In this document: positions 24,096-33,077 of the stretch, piece after piece
Position numbering within the stretch: the first letter of the stretch is position 1
Layout: every line of letters starts with the position of its first letter
Assembly (NCBI GenBank): GCA_964245425.1
Contig: CAXTMV010000026.1
Span: 1 to 35,495 of the forward strand
Reading direction: 5' to 3'
Length of the DNA stretch: 35,495 nt
From: JACMLD01 sp964245425
GTDB taxonomy: Bacteria > Bacteroidota > Bacteroidia > Chitinophagales > Chitinophagaceae
Translations under genes and position numbers: made by a program
Notes under the pieces: model-generated
Told to the model about the DNA's origin: nothing
What the model saw: only the letters and a program-made list of their open reading frames with translations
Databases searched by the model: none

Positions 24096-25071
24096 CCGGC
24101 CACATTACCTGCAACGGATACTGCGTTATTACGAATCGAGTCCTTTCGACATCGTAATAGTGGATAGTTCTGTAGAAAAATACCTGGCTGTTAGCACAAA
24201 TAACCATTTCAGGTACCTGCATATGCCAGGCAAAACCTTTACCCAAAAGCTGGCCAATGCCTTCAACCAGATCGATAGCCTTTACGTGGTGATGTGTGCA
24301 GACGATGATTTTATTATACCTGCGGGCCTTCTGCAATGCCTCGACTTTCTGTTGATAAACCAAGATTATTCGGCGGCGGGGGGCAATATTATATGTTACC
24401 AGCAAGCAAAGCACAGCCAGCGGATAGATTTTGCGCCCATGCACACAGATCTGCTCGAAAATGAAGTGGCAAGCGAAGACCCATTTGCACGCCTGGAGGC
24501 ATTTTTTGATCCTTATCGTTCTGTATTTTATGCACTGCACAGAACGGCATTGCTGAGAGAGGCTTTTACTGCTGCTGCTGCTGTGGTTCAAAATCTTTAC
24601 CTGAATGAATACCTAACTGCCGTTGTGCCGTTGGCTGCCGGAAAATATAAGGAATTACCCGTTTTTTACCAAGTAAGAGAATATTCCCCGCTTTCAGATG
24701 ATAAGACTACAGTTAATATGGATGCTATTGTAGACAATGATCTATACCGCGAAGAGTTCGGGCAATTCATTTCCAGTCAGGCCGCAGTTGTAGCAAAAAT
24801 TACCGGTAAGTCTTTAACTGCCTGTATTGAAGAGCTGACGGTTATTTTCTCCGGCTTTGCCCGTCGTCTGCCTGGCATACGAAACCGGGCGGACACAAGT
24901 ATCACAAAAAAAGTCGGACAGCTACTGGTAAAATTTCCCCTGATTGGCGCAAGCATTGTAAGGATTTTCCGCTCCGTAAAAACCAAAAGAGAACTGGCCT
25001 TGGTTATAAAAGACCGGGCAGATCAACAACAGCTGTTGCGGGTAAAACAACAAATAGATACATTCAGTTAG
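24058..25071 (+). CDS. Glycosyltransferase family 2-like (TIGR00180 type)
   Basis: 337 residues. GT-A fold: LTLVIPTHNRPHYLQRILRYY opens the domain and VVMCADDDFIIPAGL contains the metal-binding DDD in place of DxD, near residues 79-85. The pattern matches the TIGR00180 glycosyltransferase domain. A C-terminal part rich in basic residues (KTKRELALVIK) may lie at the membrane. Donor and acceptor cannot be read from the sequence; transfer of one of the sugars made in this locus is inferred. Starts inside the SDR gene, and its TAG overlaps the next GTG by one base. Confidence 0.8.
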   Translation: MKLPLTLVIPTHNRPHYLQRILRYYESSPFDIVIVDSSVEKYLAVSTNNHFRYLHMPGKTFTQKLANAFNQIDSLYVVMCADDDFIIPAGLLQCLDFLLINQDYSAAGGNIICYQQAKHSQRIDFAPMHTDLLENEVASEDPFARLEAFFDPYRSVFYALHRTALLREAFTAAAAVVQNLYLNEYLTAVVPLAAGKYKELPVFYQVREYSPLSDDKTTVNMDAIVDNDLYREEFGQFISSQAAVVAKITGKSLTACIEELTVIFSGFARRLPGIRNRADTSITKKVGQLLVKFPLIGASIVRIFRSVKTKRELALVIKDRADQQQLLRVKQQIDTFS

Positions 25072-25940
25072 TGCAAACTGCCAACCATATAACCCCTGCC
25101 ATTGCGGTAGTGCACCTTGTCTGGCTGCCTTACGGAATCAGCGTGTTCAATAATTTCATCGACTCATATAGTGAGTTTACTGCCGGCGTTGATCACCAGC
25201 TATTGCTTGTTTTTAACGGCGTAAAAGATCCGTTGCAAACTGCGGAGTACCACCATTATGCAAAAGCCCGCAACATTGCCTACAATAGCATCAGTATTGG
25301 GGAAGGGCAGGACTTAGATTGCTATTTTAAAGCAGCCAAAGCCCTGCGGACCGAATATATAATGATATTGAATAGTTTTGCGACCCTAAAAAACCATAAC
25401 TGGCTAAAAAAATACGCAGCTGTTTTCCTTGATTCAGGCAATGCAGGCCTTGTAGGCGCTACGGCTTCTAACCAGAGTTATTATTCATCTGTTTTTCAGA
25501 AAAACCAGGCTGGTTGGGAGGCGGATAAAAGTTTTATGCATAACTTTCAAAAGTATAAATTATTTGTAAAGGCTTTTGTATACTGGCGCTTTCTTTTCAA
25601 GCCCTTCCCCAATCCCCATATCCGCACAAACGGGTTCATGATTAGGCGATCCGTTTTCCTGGCCTTGCAGCACAGCCCGTTTAAATCTAAATTTATGGCT
25701 TACCGTTTCGAGAGTGGGAGAAAAAGTATGACCAACCAGGTTCTTGCACAGGGATACACGGTATTGGTAATAGACATCAACGGCAAAACGTTTGAACCGC
25801 CGTTGTGGAAAGAAAGTTTGACTTTCTGGGCAGGTAACCAGGAAAACCTGTTAATAGCAGATAATCAAACTGATTTGTATTCAAACGCATCACCCAGTGA
25901 AAAAAAGAAAATGGCTTGGCTGGCCTGGGGAAAAGCATGA
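25071..25940 (+). CDS. Glycosyltransferase-like protein of uncertain family
   Basis: 289 residues from GTG 25071, which shares a base with the TAG of the gene before (TAGTG). Not firmly recognised. It begins AIAVVHLVWLPYGISVFNNF, then HQLLLVFNGV, and has a segment EYIMILNSFATLKNHNWLKKY that sits where a GT-A enzyme would have its DxD, followed by GLVGATASNQSYY; this resembles GT2 order, but the acidic pair is not obvious. IRTNGFMIRRSVFL and MTNQVLAQGYTVLVID are also GT2-like. Placed between two glycosyltransferases, it is probably one itself (inference) or an inactive relative. It overlaps the following start by ATGA. Confidence 0.55.
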   Translation: MQTANHITPAIAVVHLVWLPYGISVFNNFIDSYSEFTAGVDHQLLLVFNGVKDPLQTAEYHHYAKARNIAYNSISIGEGQDLDCYFKAAKALRTEYIMILNSFATLKNHNWLKKYAAVFLDSGNAGLVGATASNQSYYSSVFQKNQAGWEADKSFMHNFQKYKLFVKAFVYWRFLFKPFPNPHIRTNGFMIRRSVFLALQHSPFKSKFMAYRFESGRKSMTNQVLAQGYTVLVIDINGKTFEPPLWKESLTFWAGNQENLLIADNQTDLYSNASPSEKKKMAWLAWGKA

Positions 25941-26935
25941 TATTGTTTTCCATTATATTACCGGTATACAACGGCGGTGAATACGTGAAAGAATGTATCG
26001 GCAGCATCCTGTCGCAGACCTGGAAGGGATTTGCCTTGCATGTACTGGATAATTGCAGCACCGATGGCACGCTTGAATGGGTGAGATCCCTTACGGACGA
26101 ACGCATTGTTTGTTATCCTTCCGATACACCATTGACCATAGAAGAAAACTGGCACCGCATCCTTACCATACCTAGGAATCAGTTTATGACGATTATCGGC
26201 CACGATGATCTGCTACACCCCCGTTACCTGCAGGCCATGGCCGATCTTATACAGGAGCATCCTGCGGCAAGCCTGTACCAGGCCCATTTCATTTTTATTG
26301 ACAGCCAGGGAAAAGAAATGCGTCCCAGCCAGCCCATGGCAGCCAAACAAACGGCAGCAGAATTCCTGGCCTGCGAATGTACCCAAACCCTCGACAGCAT
26401 GGGTACGGGTTATATGATGCGTTCCGCAGACTATGATGCTGCCGGTGGTATCACCACGCTTTATCCAAAACTACTATTTGCCGATTATGCCTTATGGGTA
26501 AAACTGATATTACTGAATTATAAGGCCACCACGCCGGTAACCGCTTTTTCTTACCGGCTGCACAACAATACGTCTAAACTGGTAAATGGTGAAGACTACC
26601 AGCAGGCTTTCGGGGAATATGCCTTTTTCCTGGCCGGGTTGCGCGTAAAGCATGCGGCCATCGCAACGGTGCTTGACCGGTATGGAAAGCAGTTCCTGCT
26701 GTATTTCTGTGAAAGCCTTGCACACCGGCTGCTGAAAACACCGGCCGCACAGCGTACTACCACGGTGGCACAATATATCCGGAATTGCCGGAAATATGCA
26801 GACGCGCTAATACCGGGCCAGCGTTTTGAACCACTTCGGAAACCGCGTATCCTGCTGGCATTGATGCTGGATAATAAACCGGGCGTTTTTATTTTTAACG
26901 GCATAAAAAAAATAACCGGCCAACGCCGTTTCTAA
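25937..26935 (+). CDS. Glycosyltransferase family 2
   Basis: 332 residues from ATG 25937, which overlaps the TGA before it (ATGA). A start at 25916 is possible but would use residues outside the domain. FSIILPVYNGGEYVKECIGSIL is the GT2 opening, ALHVLDNCSTDGTLEWV the nucleotide-binding strand, and TIIGHDDLLHPRYL the DxD-like metal site. MMRSADYDAAGG and DYALWVKL follow as in GT2. It transfers a sugar from a nucleotide donor onto the growing lipid-linked glycan at the inner leaflet (known for the family); sugar not known. Followed after 9 bases by the next gene. Confidence 0.9.
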   Translation: MILFSIILPVYNGGEYVKECIGSILSQTWKGFALHVLDNCSTDGTLEWVRSLTDERIVCYPSDTPLTIEENWHRILTIPRNQFMTIIGHDDLLHPRYLQAMADLIQEHPAASLYQAHFIFIDSQGKEMRPSQPMAAKQTAAEFLACECTQTLDSMGTGYMMRSADYDAAGGITTLYPKLLFADYALWVKLILLNYKATTPVTAFSYRLHNNTSKLVNGEDYQQAFGEYAFFLAGLRVKHAAIATVLDRYGKQFLLYFCESLAHRLLKTPAAQRTTTVAQYIRNCRKYADALIPGQRFEPLRKPRILLALMLDNKPGVFIFNGIKKITGQRRF

Positions 26936-26944
26936 ATACTCCTT

Positions 26945-28081
26945 ATGAAGATAGCGATCAATTGCTGGGTGCTGCGGAATAAACAACTGGATGGAATTGG
27001 TTACTTCACCGTCAATACCATTTCAAGGGTTATCAAAAACCATCCGGAAATAAGCTTTCTCATTCTTTGCGATAAAAAATTTACGGAAGACTATTTCGAT
27101 TTTCCCAATGTGACGAGGCATGCTGTTTTCCCGGCACTGCGCCACCCGGTATTATATGTCTGGTACATGGAATGCGTATTGCCTTTTTTCCTGAAAAAGC
27201 ACCGGCCGGATCTGCTGGTATCTATGGAAGGTTTTCTGAGCCTTTTATCTCGCACACCACAGTTGCCGGTTATTTACGACATCAACTTCGAACATCAGCC
27301 GCAGGATCTTAAATTGCTCAATCGCCTGTATTTCCGGTTTTTTTTCAAACGCTTTGTAAGAAAAGCGGTGAGGATAGCTACGATTTCTAATTATAGCAAG
27401 GAGGATATCGCTTCTTTTTATAAAGTGGATGCCGGTAAAATTGATAATGTGTCTTGTGGCATCAACAGTAATTTCAGTGCCCTGCCTGCGATTGATGTAA
27501 ATGCTACCCGTCAGCAGTTCAGCGATGGTAAACCTTATTTCTTTTTTGTAGGGTCCATGCATCCCAGGAAAAACATTGCGCGGTTAATATCGGCTTACAC
27601 GCTGTTCCGGCAAAACACCGGCAGTAATTATAAATTATTGCTGGCAGGCGCCATCTGGTGGAGCAAATCACTGATTGAGGATGCTTATAATAGCAGCCCT
27701 TTTAAAGATGATATTATTTTTACCGGCCGGCTGTCGGAAGCAGATCTGAAAAAGGTACTGGGCAGCGCGTTCGCGTTAAGCTTTGTCCCCATATTTGAAG
27801 GGTTTGGTCTCCCAATAGTAGAAGCCATGCAAAGTGAAGTGCCGGTGCTCTGTTCCAATACCACGTCGATGCCCGAAGTAGCCGGCGATGCGGCTGTTCT
27901 GATAGATCCGTTTAAAACAGAAGAGATTGCAGCCGGCATGGAAAAATTGTACAGCAGCGATGCCCTCTGCCGGCAACTGGTACAAAGGGGCAATCAGCAA
28001 AAAGAAAAATTTACCTGGAACCATACGGCATTGCTGTTCTGGGAATCAATCCTGAAAGCCGTGAATACGGCTGATCGCTGA
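26945..28081 (+). CDS. Glycosyltransferase family 4 (GT-B fold)
   Basis: 378 residues. INCWVLRNKQLDGIGYFT is the N-terminal donor-loop type, TISNYSKEDI marks the middle, and FFVGSMHPRKNIARLI is the linker strand. IFEGFGLPIVEAM carries the E-x7-E donor-phosphate motif, and NTTSMPEVAGDAAVLIDP is typical of GT4 enzymes related to mannosyltransferases of polysaccharide loci. Retaining transfer from a nucleotide sugar is expected. Last gene of the plus arm. A short heptamer pair overlaps its stop codon; convergent with the next glycosyltransferase after 39 bases without an obvious hairpin. Confidence 0.9.
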   Translation: MKIAINCWVLRNKQLDGIGYFTVNTISRVIKNHPEISFLILCDKKFTEDYFDFPNVTRHAVFPALRHPVLYVWYMECVLPFFLKKHRPDLLVSMEGFLSLLSRTPQLPVIYDINFEHQPQDLKLLNRLYFRFFFKRFVRKAVRIATISNYSKEDIASFYKVDAGKIDNVSCGINSNFSALPAIDVNATRQQFSDGKPYFFFVGSMHPRKNIARLISAYTLFRQNTGSNYKLLLAGAIWWSKSLIEDAYNSSPFKDDIIFTGRLSEADLKKVLGSAFALSFVPIFEGFGLPIVEAMQSEVPVLCSNTTSMPEVAGDAAVLIDPFKTEEIAAGMEKLYSSDALCRQLVQRGNQQKEKFTWNHTALLFWESILKAVNTADR

Positions 28082-28084
28082 TCT
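28071..28084. repeat. Two tandem heptamers over the stop codon
   Basis: CTGATCG then CTGATCT span the TGA stop (28079-28081) of the GT4 gene. The repeat has the same 7-base step as other spacers. Confidence 0.35.
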
Positions 28085-28120
28085 CTCATATTTGCATTAT
28101 TACATCCGGCAGCAGCAATA

Positions 28121-29236
28121 TTATCCTTGTATAAAGCCCCATGCTTTTGTGGCGATGGTATCCCAGTAAAAATGATCAAAGAAGGCGGTGGGTACAGCTG
28201 AGCTGTCAGGGGGCAATTGCATGGCCGCTGCAAAGCCAGTCCAGTCATTGTCGGCCAGTACTGTCATTTTGTTTCCGGTAACCGCAGCCGGTACACCCAT
28301 GGCGCCGCTAACGGTGGTTACCACGTTCAGGTTATAGCCAAGGGCTTCCACCAGTTTTGTTTTAATGCCGCCACCGTCTATCACGGGGTTGATAAAGGTA
28401 TCCGCTCCTTTAAAATAAATACTGATATCATCTACAAAACCGGCGTAAATAATATTTTTATCGCTGTAGGCTGCCAGCTCATGCATACCGGCAGGCAGGC
28501 CCTTGCCACAAATAATAATCTTGTAAGCGCCCATGCCTGGGAAGAGTAAAGGATTTATTTTTTCCAGGATGGTTGTTACGGCTTGCGCGTTGGGCGCATA
28601 ATCAAGCGATCCATTAAATAAAAAAAGCGTCGTGCCCGGTAAAATGCCATATAATTTTTCCAGTTGCTGCCGGCAAGACTGCCGTTCTGTTGCAGCAGGT
28701 ATGGTATTCCATTCAATGCCATAGGTAACCGTAAGGCAGGCGGATGGCGGCAGTTTAAATGTTTCAATGGCGAAAGCGCGGTCTTCTTCCCGGATAAAAA
28801 AATTATAGCGGGCGGCCTGGTGGGTTTTTTTTTCATACAGGGAAAGAATGGGCCACCACCACTTACCCAGCGTTTTCCAGCGGGTTGATTCGATGTTATG
28901 GGAATGTACCACCAGCTGTATACCGGTTGCCCATTTCAGTAATATGCCCAGCCATCCGAAATAAGGATGTTCCAGCACCAGGTGACTGGCCTGTTGTTTC
29001 TTTATTTGGCGGCGCAGTGTGAAAAATAGGAAGATATTGATGTAGCGCAACGGTGAATCGGGCAACACATTCAGCACCTGGTAACCTTCAGCGGCAGCCG
29101 GATTATTTTTTTGGGTAGTGATGCAAAGCAGGCGGCAATGCCTGGAAAAATATTTATTGAACAGCGCAATCCCTTTTTGTCCGCCCAGTTTGGCCGGCAA
29201 GAAAGGATAAGAAACCAGGCTGATGACGGTTGACAT
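28121..29236 (-). CDS. Glycosyltransferase, GT4-like (GT-B fold)
   Basis: 371 residues. VISLVSYPFLPAKLGGQKGI opens a GT-B N-domain, with LVVHSHNIESTRWKTLGKWWW as the conserved HSHNxE block. LFLFNGSLDYAPNAQAV is the C-domain start, and PVIDGGGIKTKLVEALGYN is the donor-binding region, where GGG-x-KTKLVEA replaces the usual E-x7-E, as in other members of this Bacteroidota branch. Start ATG 29236. Convergent with the plus arm of the polysaccharide locus and 104 bases downstream of the YfhO gene on the same strand, so possibly the same mRNA. The acceptor is not known. Confidence 0.87.
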   Translation of the reverse strand: MSTVISLVSYPFLPAKLGGQKGIALFNKYFSRHCRLLCITTQKNNPAAAEGYQVLNVLPDSPLRYINIFLFFTLRRQIKKQQASHLVLEHPYFGWLGILLKWATGIQLVVHSHNIESTRWKTLGKWWWPILSLYEKKTHQAARYNFFIREEDRAFAIETFKLPPSACLTVTYGIEWNTIPAATERQSCRQQLEKLYGILPGTTLFLFNGSLDYAPNAQAVTTILEKINPLLFPGMGAYKIIICGKGLPAGMHELAAYSDKNIIYAGFVDDISIYFKGADTFINPVIDGGGIKTKLVEALGYNLNVVTTVSGAMGVPAAVTGNKMTVLADNDWTGFAAAMQLPPDSSAVPTAFFDHFYWDTIATKAWGFIQG

Positions 29237-29243
29237 GGAATCA

Positions 29244-29299
29244 ATGGGTTGATGGTATAGGGTATAGGAGACAGGGTTAGGGTGTAAGGTATCAGGAAT
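29244..29299. repeat. Eight degenerate heptamers with phased GG
   Basis: In the 104-base spacer upstream of the GT4-like gene, eight 7-base units run without break: ATGGGTT, GATGGTA, TAGGGTA, TAGGAGA, CAGGGTT, AGGGTGT, AAGGTAT, CAGGAAT. Every unit has GG near the same place. GGTATAG is exactly doubled at 29254-29267. Confidence 0.6.
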
Positions 29300-29340
29300 G
29301 AGTTATCGCACTGGTTATGGAAAAGGTCTGAAGGCTGGTT

Positions 29341-31857
29341 TTACGCAGTCGTCTTTTTTTGCCATAGCCGCCAGCCTGTCGCCAGCAGTAACAGGTAGGC
29401 TATCAGCGAGGCTATCAACGCCAGTGTATTACCGGTCTTGTACGAAGATGGCTCAAAGGTAAAGACGACAGTATGATCGCCGGCCGGCAATACCATTCCA
29501 CGCAATGCATAATCAACACGCAGATAGGATGCTGTTTTACCATCTACCAAAACATTCCAGCCTTTATCGTAATAGATTTCACTGAACACGGCAAACTGGT
29601 TTGTTTTTGATGAAGCATGGTAAACAATGGTATCATTAACATTGCGAACCAGCCGTATAGACGCCGTTGAATCAAATACCGGTGCAGCGGAGATCAGCGG
29701 TTTGTATTTTTCCTGTACAATAACATTGTTTTTAAGATCGATACTGTCGAGCGCTTTCATTTCTTCATTACCGTCTTTTACATAATGAATATCCTTTACC
29801 AGCCAGCAAGGCCCCATTGCATCGGGGTTTACGACTGCCACTGGCTGTCCATTGGCGGGATTCTGCTGAATAATATATTTTGTATTCAGCATATTGTATA
29901 CGGCTTTATTGCCCTTGCGCAGCTGGTTGTCCATCAGGTCCTGGTAAAGGCCCAAGCGTGCCGCCAGGTAACCGCCCAGTGAATTGTGAAAATAAGAGGC
30001 CCTGGCATCTGCAAAAGGATCACCGCCGGTCTGGTCGAACACGCGGAAATAACCCGGGTCGGCTTTTATGGTATTGTCGGCCGCAGTGGGTACAAAATTG
30101 CCTTCGTAGTCGCTCTCTTCTATAAAATTCTCATCACTTAAATAACGCCTGCCTACTGCCAGTACATCGTAACTGCTCAGCAGCAGTATGCCAGCCAGCA
30201 CAACCGGCGCTTTTAGTTTACCGGAAATAAATAATCCCAGTAAGGTAAGGGCCACGGCCACCAGCAACGCGGAGCGGAGCAGGTCGGCACCCATAACATG
30301 CTGCCTGTCTTCCTGCAGTGCCGTTAGCAGCGACTGCGCAAACTGGGTGCTCTGCTGCTGCAGTTCAGGCGAGGGTGGTTTTCCCTGGCTGCTGCGCATC
30401 ATCATATTAACAAAATTCTCTTTTAACTGCGCGTCTCTTGCGCCTTTAAAATCTGCTGTAAAATAGAAAGCGGCCAATAAAACAAACAGGGCGCCGGTGG
30501 TATAGGCACTCAGTTTGAATTTTTTCAGTTTCGCAGCGGCGTCCATATTGCCAAACAGTACCTGTTGTAATACCATGCCTGCCATCAGCGGGAAGACCAG
30601 TTGCGGAATAACCAGGGCCATTGTAGGCGCCCTGAATTTATTATAAAAGGGGAGGTGGTCAAAAATGAAATAATTGAAAGCGGCAAAATTCTTGCCCCAG
30701 GCCAGCAGGATGGCAAATACAACAATGGCTACCATCCACCATTTTTGCCAGCCCGGTATAAAAAACAAGCCGGCGATAAACAGGCAGCAGATGATGGCCC
30801 CCAGGTAAACGGTACCGGCTGTCCACGGTTGTGCGCCCCAATAGACATTGCTATTTTCCAGTTGCCCGGCCTGGTCTTCCGGATAGCCTGCTTCGCCGAT
30901 CTTTTCAACAAATTTGCTGGCGCCCGTAATTTCTTTTCCGCCAGCATCGCCGCCGCCGTATAAGGCGGGCACCATTACGGTGAAGGTCTCGCCAATACCA
31001 TAGCTCCAGTTAAACGCGTATTCTTTATCAGGTCCATCGCCCTGTTTCTTGCTGCCATCGGGGTTGGTAGTCAATTCAGATTTGCCGCTGCGCATGCTTT
31101 CCTTCGCAAACTCGTAAGTAGTCAGGTAACCCATGGCATTGCTGGCAAAGCCACCTGCAATGGCAACCATGGCAAGTATATTGGCAATCAAAAAATGTTT
31201 GAGCTGCTTATCCTGGATACATTTTACCGCGTAGGCAATGCCGATGGCACCGATGATCAGTAAGGTATAATAAACTATTTGCTGGTGGGTTTGAGCGATC
31301 AGCAGGCTTGAAAAAATCAGGGTGAGTGCCGTGCCGGCCAAATATTGCCTGTTGTAGAGGATAAACAATCCTGCCAGTACGCCGGGGGCATAAGCAAGCG
31401 ACAACATCTGGGAATCGTGTCCAACGGAAATAATAATCGGATCAAAGCTTGCATAGGCGTAGGCAATGGCGCATCCGGCGCCGATCCAGGGGTTGATGCG
31501 CAGGGCAAGGCATAAAAAGTAAAAGCTAAGACAGGCCAGGAAAAAATAACTTACCGGCCTGGGCAGGCCCAGGGTTAATACGGTACTTAAATAATCGAGC
31601 GAGATGGGCGAGGTACGCTGCATGGCCACCTGGTACGCAGGCATGCCACTGAACAGGCTGTTCGACCAAAGGGGATAATGCCCGTATTTAATTTTGTATT
31701 GAAATGATTGTTCTGCTACGCCTTTCCAGTGAACGATGTCTGTTTGCTGCAACACTTTGCCTTGTAAAGCCGGCTTGCAATAAAACGCTGCCACAAAAAT
31801 AAATAGTATAACAATCGTAATATGCGGCCAAGCTTTCTGCCAAAAAGATTTTATCAT
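29341..31857 (-). CDS. YfhO family membrane protein
   Basis: 838 residues, PF09586-like. A single N-terminal membrane helix (about 13-30) is followed by a soluble loop with QQTDIVHWKGVAEQ and PLWSNSLFSGMPAYQ, which contains the acidic residue expected in GT-C type proteins. About a dozen hydrophobic segments then run to residue ~570. A large C-terminal extracytoplasmic domain (about 580-810, GDPFADARASYFHNSLGGY, YDKGWNVLVDGK) and one last helix (LIASLIAYLLLLATGW) close it. Bacillus YfhO is implicated in lipoteichoic-acid glycosylation; in Bacteroidota the role is not known. A sugar-transfer role on lipid-linked donors is inferred from fold and position. Start ATG 31857, with a hairpin just upstream. 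Confidence 0.85.
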   Translation of the reverse strand: MIKSFWQKAWPHITIVILFIFVAAFYCKPALQGKVLQQTDIVHWKGVAEQSFQYKIKYGHYPLWSNSLFSGMPAYQVAMQRTSPISLDYLSTVLTLGLPRPVSYFFLACLSFYFLCLALRINPWIGAGCAIAYAYASFDPIIISVGHDSQMLSLAYAPGVLAGLFILYNRQYLAGTALTLIFSSLLIAQTHQQIVYYTLLIIGAIGIAYAVKCIQDKQLKHFLIANILAMVAIAGGFASNAMGYLTTYEFAKESMRSGKSELTTNPDGSKKQGDGPDKEYAFNWSYGIGETFTVMVPALYGGGDAGGKEITGASKFVEKIGEAGYPEDQAGQLENSNVYWGAQPWTAGTVYLGAIICCLFIAGLFFIPGWQKWWMVAIVVFAILLAWGKNFAAFNYFIFDHLPFYNKFRAPTMALVIPQLVFPLMAGMVLQQVLFGNMDAAAKLKKFKLSAYTTGALFVLLAAFYFTADFKGARDAQLKENFVNMMMRSSQGKPPSPELQQQSTQFAQSLLTALQEDRQHVMGADLLRSALLVAVALTLLGLFISGKLKAPVVLAGILLLSSYDVLAVGRRYLSDENFIEESDYEGNFVPTAADNTIKADPGYFRVFDQTGGDPFADARASYFHNSLGGYLAARLGLYQDLMDNQLRKGNKAVYNMLNTKYIIQQNPANGQPVAVVNPDAMGPCWLVKDIHYVKDGNEEMKALDSIDLKNNVIVQEKYKPLISAAPVFDSTASIRLVRNVNDTIVYHASSKTNQFAVFSEIYYDKGWNVLVDGKTASYLRVDYALRGMVLPAGDHTVVFTFEPSSYKTGNTLALIASLIAYLLLLATGWRLWQKKTTA

Positions 31858-31864
31858 AGATTAC

Positions 31865-31903
31865 ATTTCTGCAAAGCAAAATAATGGTATTTTACGCAGA
31901 AAT
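31865..31903 (-). promoter_or_regulatory. Two-part hairpin in the leader of the YfhO gene
   Basis: Plus-strand ATTTCTGC (31865-31872) pairs with GCAGAAAT (31896-31903). Inside, AAAATA (31878-31883) pairs with TATTTT (31888-31893) around a 4-base loop. The structure ends 7 bases before the ATG and could hide the start region or be an operator. No consensus promoter was seen. Confidence 0.4.
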
Positions 31904-31921
31904 AAGGAAAATAAGGTGTGG

Positions 31922-31949
31922 GGTTGAAGGCTTAAGGTTGAAGGCAAAA
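31922..31949. repeat. Four tandem degenerate heptamers
   Basis: GGTTGAA, GGCTTAA, GGTTGAA, GGCAAAA in unbroken order, followed by another GGTTGAA at 31953. A second patch near 31982-32002 spaces GGG/GG at 7-8 bases. It lies in the 203-base spacer between YfhO and the dipeptide epimerase. Confidence 0.55.
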
Positions 31950-32060
31950 GCGGGTTGAATACTAAAATGGCAGTATAAGCTTGAGGGATGAAGGGACCAG
32001 GTAAAAGCTGCAGCTACTGCAACTGAATTTATATTTTTTTGATAATTGCGGGTATCATTT

Positions 32061-33074
32061 ATGAAAGTACAATACCGATCATTCAGCCTGCCATTCCGCT
32101 ATCCGTTCACCATTTCAAAAGGCACCAAAACACACCAGCCCACCTTTATTACAGAACTTGATTTTAATGGAATCAAAGGTTACGGGGAGGCGCCGGCCAT
32201 CAGCTATTACAATATACCTATTGAAAAAATGATGGCCGATTTGGATGCAAAGAAGCAACTGGGTGAAACGTATGCCTTGGTAGACGTGGAGCGGTACTGG
32301 CATTACCTGCACCACCTTTTTCCGCAAAATCCTTTTTTGGTCTGCGCATTAGACATGGCGGCCTGGGATATTTTTGGCAAACTTCGGCAAATGCCCTTGT
32401 ACGAATACTGGGGCGGCAACTGGGCGGGTGTACCGCCTACCGATTATACCATCGGTATTGATACCATCCCGAAGATGCTGGAAAAATTAACGGAAAAACC
32501 CTGGCCCGTATATAAAATAAAGCTGGGCACAAGAGAAGACCTGGCCATCATTGAAACCTTACGGGCACACACAGACGCTGTATTCAGGGTGGATGCCAAT
32601 GCCGGGTGGACGCTTGCTGAAGCATTAGATCTTATACCGCGATTGAAAGCCCTGGGTGTGGAACTGGTAGAACAGCCGTTGGCCAAAGACGACTGGGCCG
32701 GCATGCAGGTATTATTTGAAAAATCAGTGCTGCCCCTGTTTGCCGATGAAGCCTGTGTAGCGGAAAAGGATGTGGAGCAATGCCGGAACCATTTTCACGG
32801 AATTAACATAAAACTTACTAAATGCGGTGGCATTACGCCGGCCAGGCGAATGATCGCAAAAGCAAGGGAGATGGGCCTGAAGGTAATGATCGGCTGTATG
32901 AACGAATCCAGCATTGGTTCGGCTGCCATTGCTCACCTCGCACCCTTTGCAGATTATATTGATATGGACGGCCCCTTATTGCTGGCACAAGACCTTGCCA
33001 CCGGCATCGATTATTCATATGGACATTACTCGCTTACAAGACAACCCGGACTGGGGATCGACGTTCTATTTTGA
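32061..33074 (+). CDS. Dipeptide epimerase (L-Ala-D/L-Glu epimerase-like), enolase superfamily
   Basis: 337 residues from ATG 32061; the TTG at 32046 is a less likely start. A capping domain comes first (FPLRYPFTISKGT-like opening, here LPFRYPFTISKGT). The barrel then has YKIKLG (the K-x-K catalytic pair), VDANAGW, VEQPL and FADEAC (three metal ligands Asp, Glu, Asp) and IKLTKCGG (second catalytic Lys). MIGCMNESSIG is followed by DYIDMDGPLLL, whose D-x-D is the mark of dipeptide epimerases. It should racemise the second residue of a dipeptide such as L-Ala-L/D-Glu, a muropeptide recycling step; exact dipeptide not known. Convergent with the M13 peptidase gene. No clear promoter in the upstream spacer. 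Confidence 0.9.
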   Translation: MKVQYRSFSLPFRYPFTISKGTKTHQPTFITELDFNGIKGYGEAPAISYYNIPIEKMMADLDAKKQLGETYALVDVERYWHYLHHLFPQNPFLVCALDMAAWDIFGKLRQMPLYEYWGGNWAGVPPTDYTIGIDTIPKMLEKLTEKPWPVYKIKLGTREDLAIIETLRAHTDAVFRVDANAGWTLAEALDLIPRLKALGVELVEQPLAKDDWAGMQVLFEKSVLPLFADEACVAEKDVEQCRNHFHGINIKLTKCGGITPARRMIAKAREMGLKVMIGCMNESSIGSAAIAHLAPFADYIDMDGPLLLAQDLATGIDYSYGHYSLTRQPGLGIDVLF

Positions 33075-33077
33075 ATA

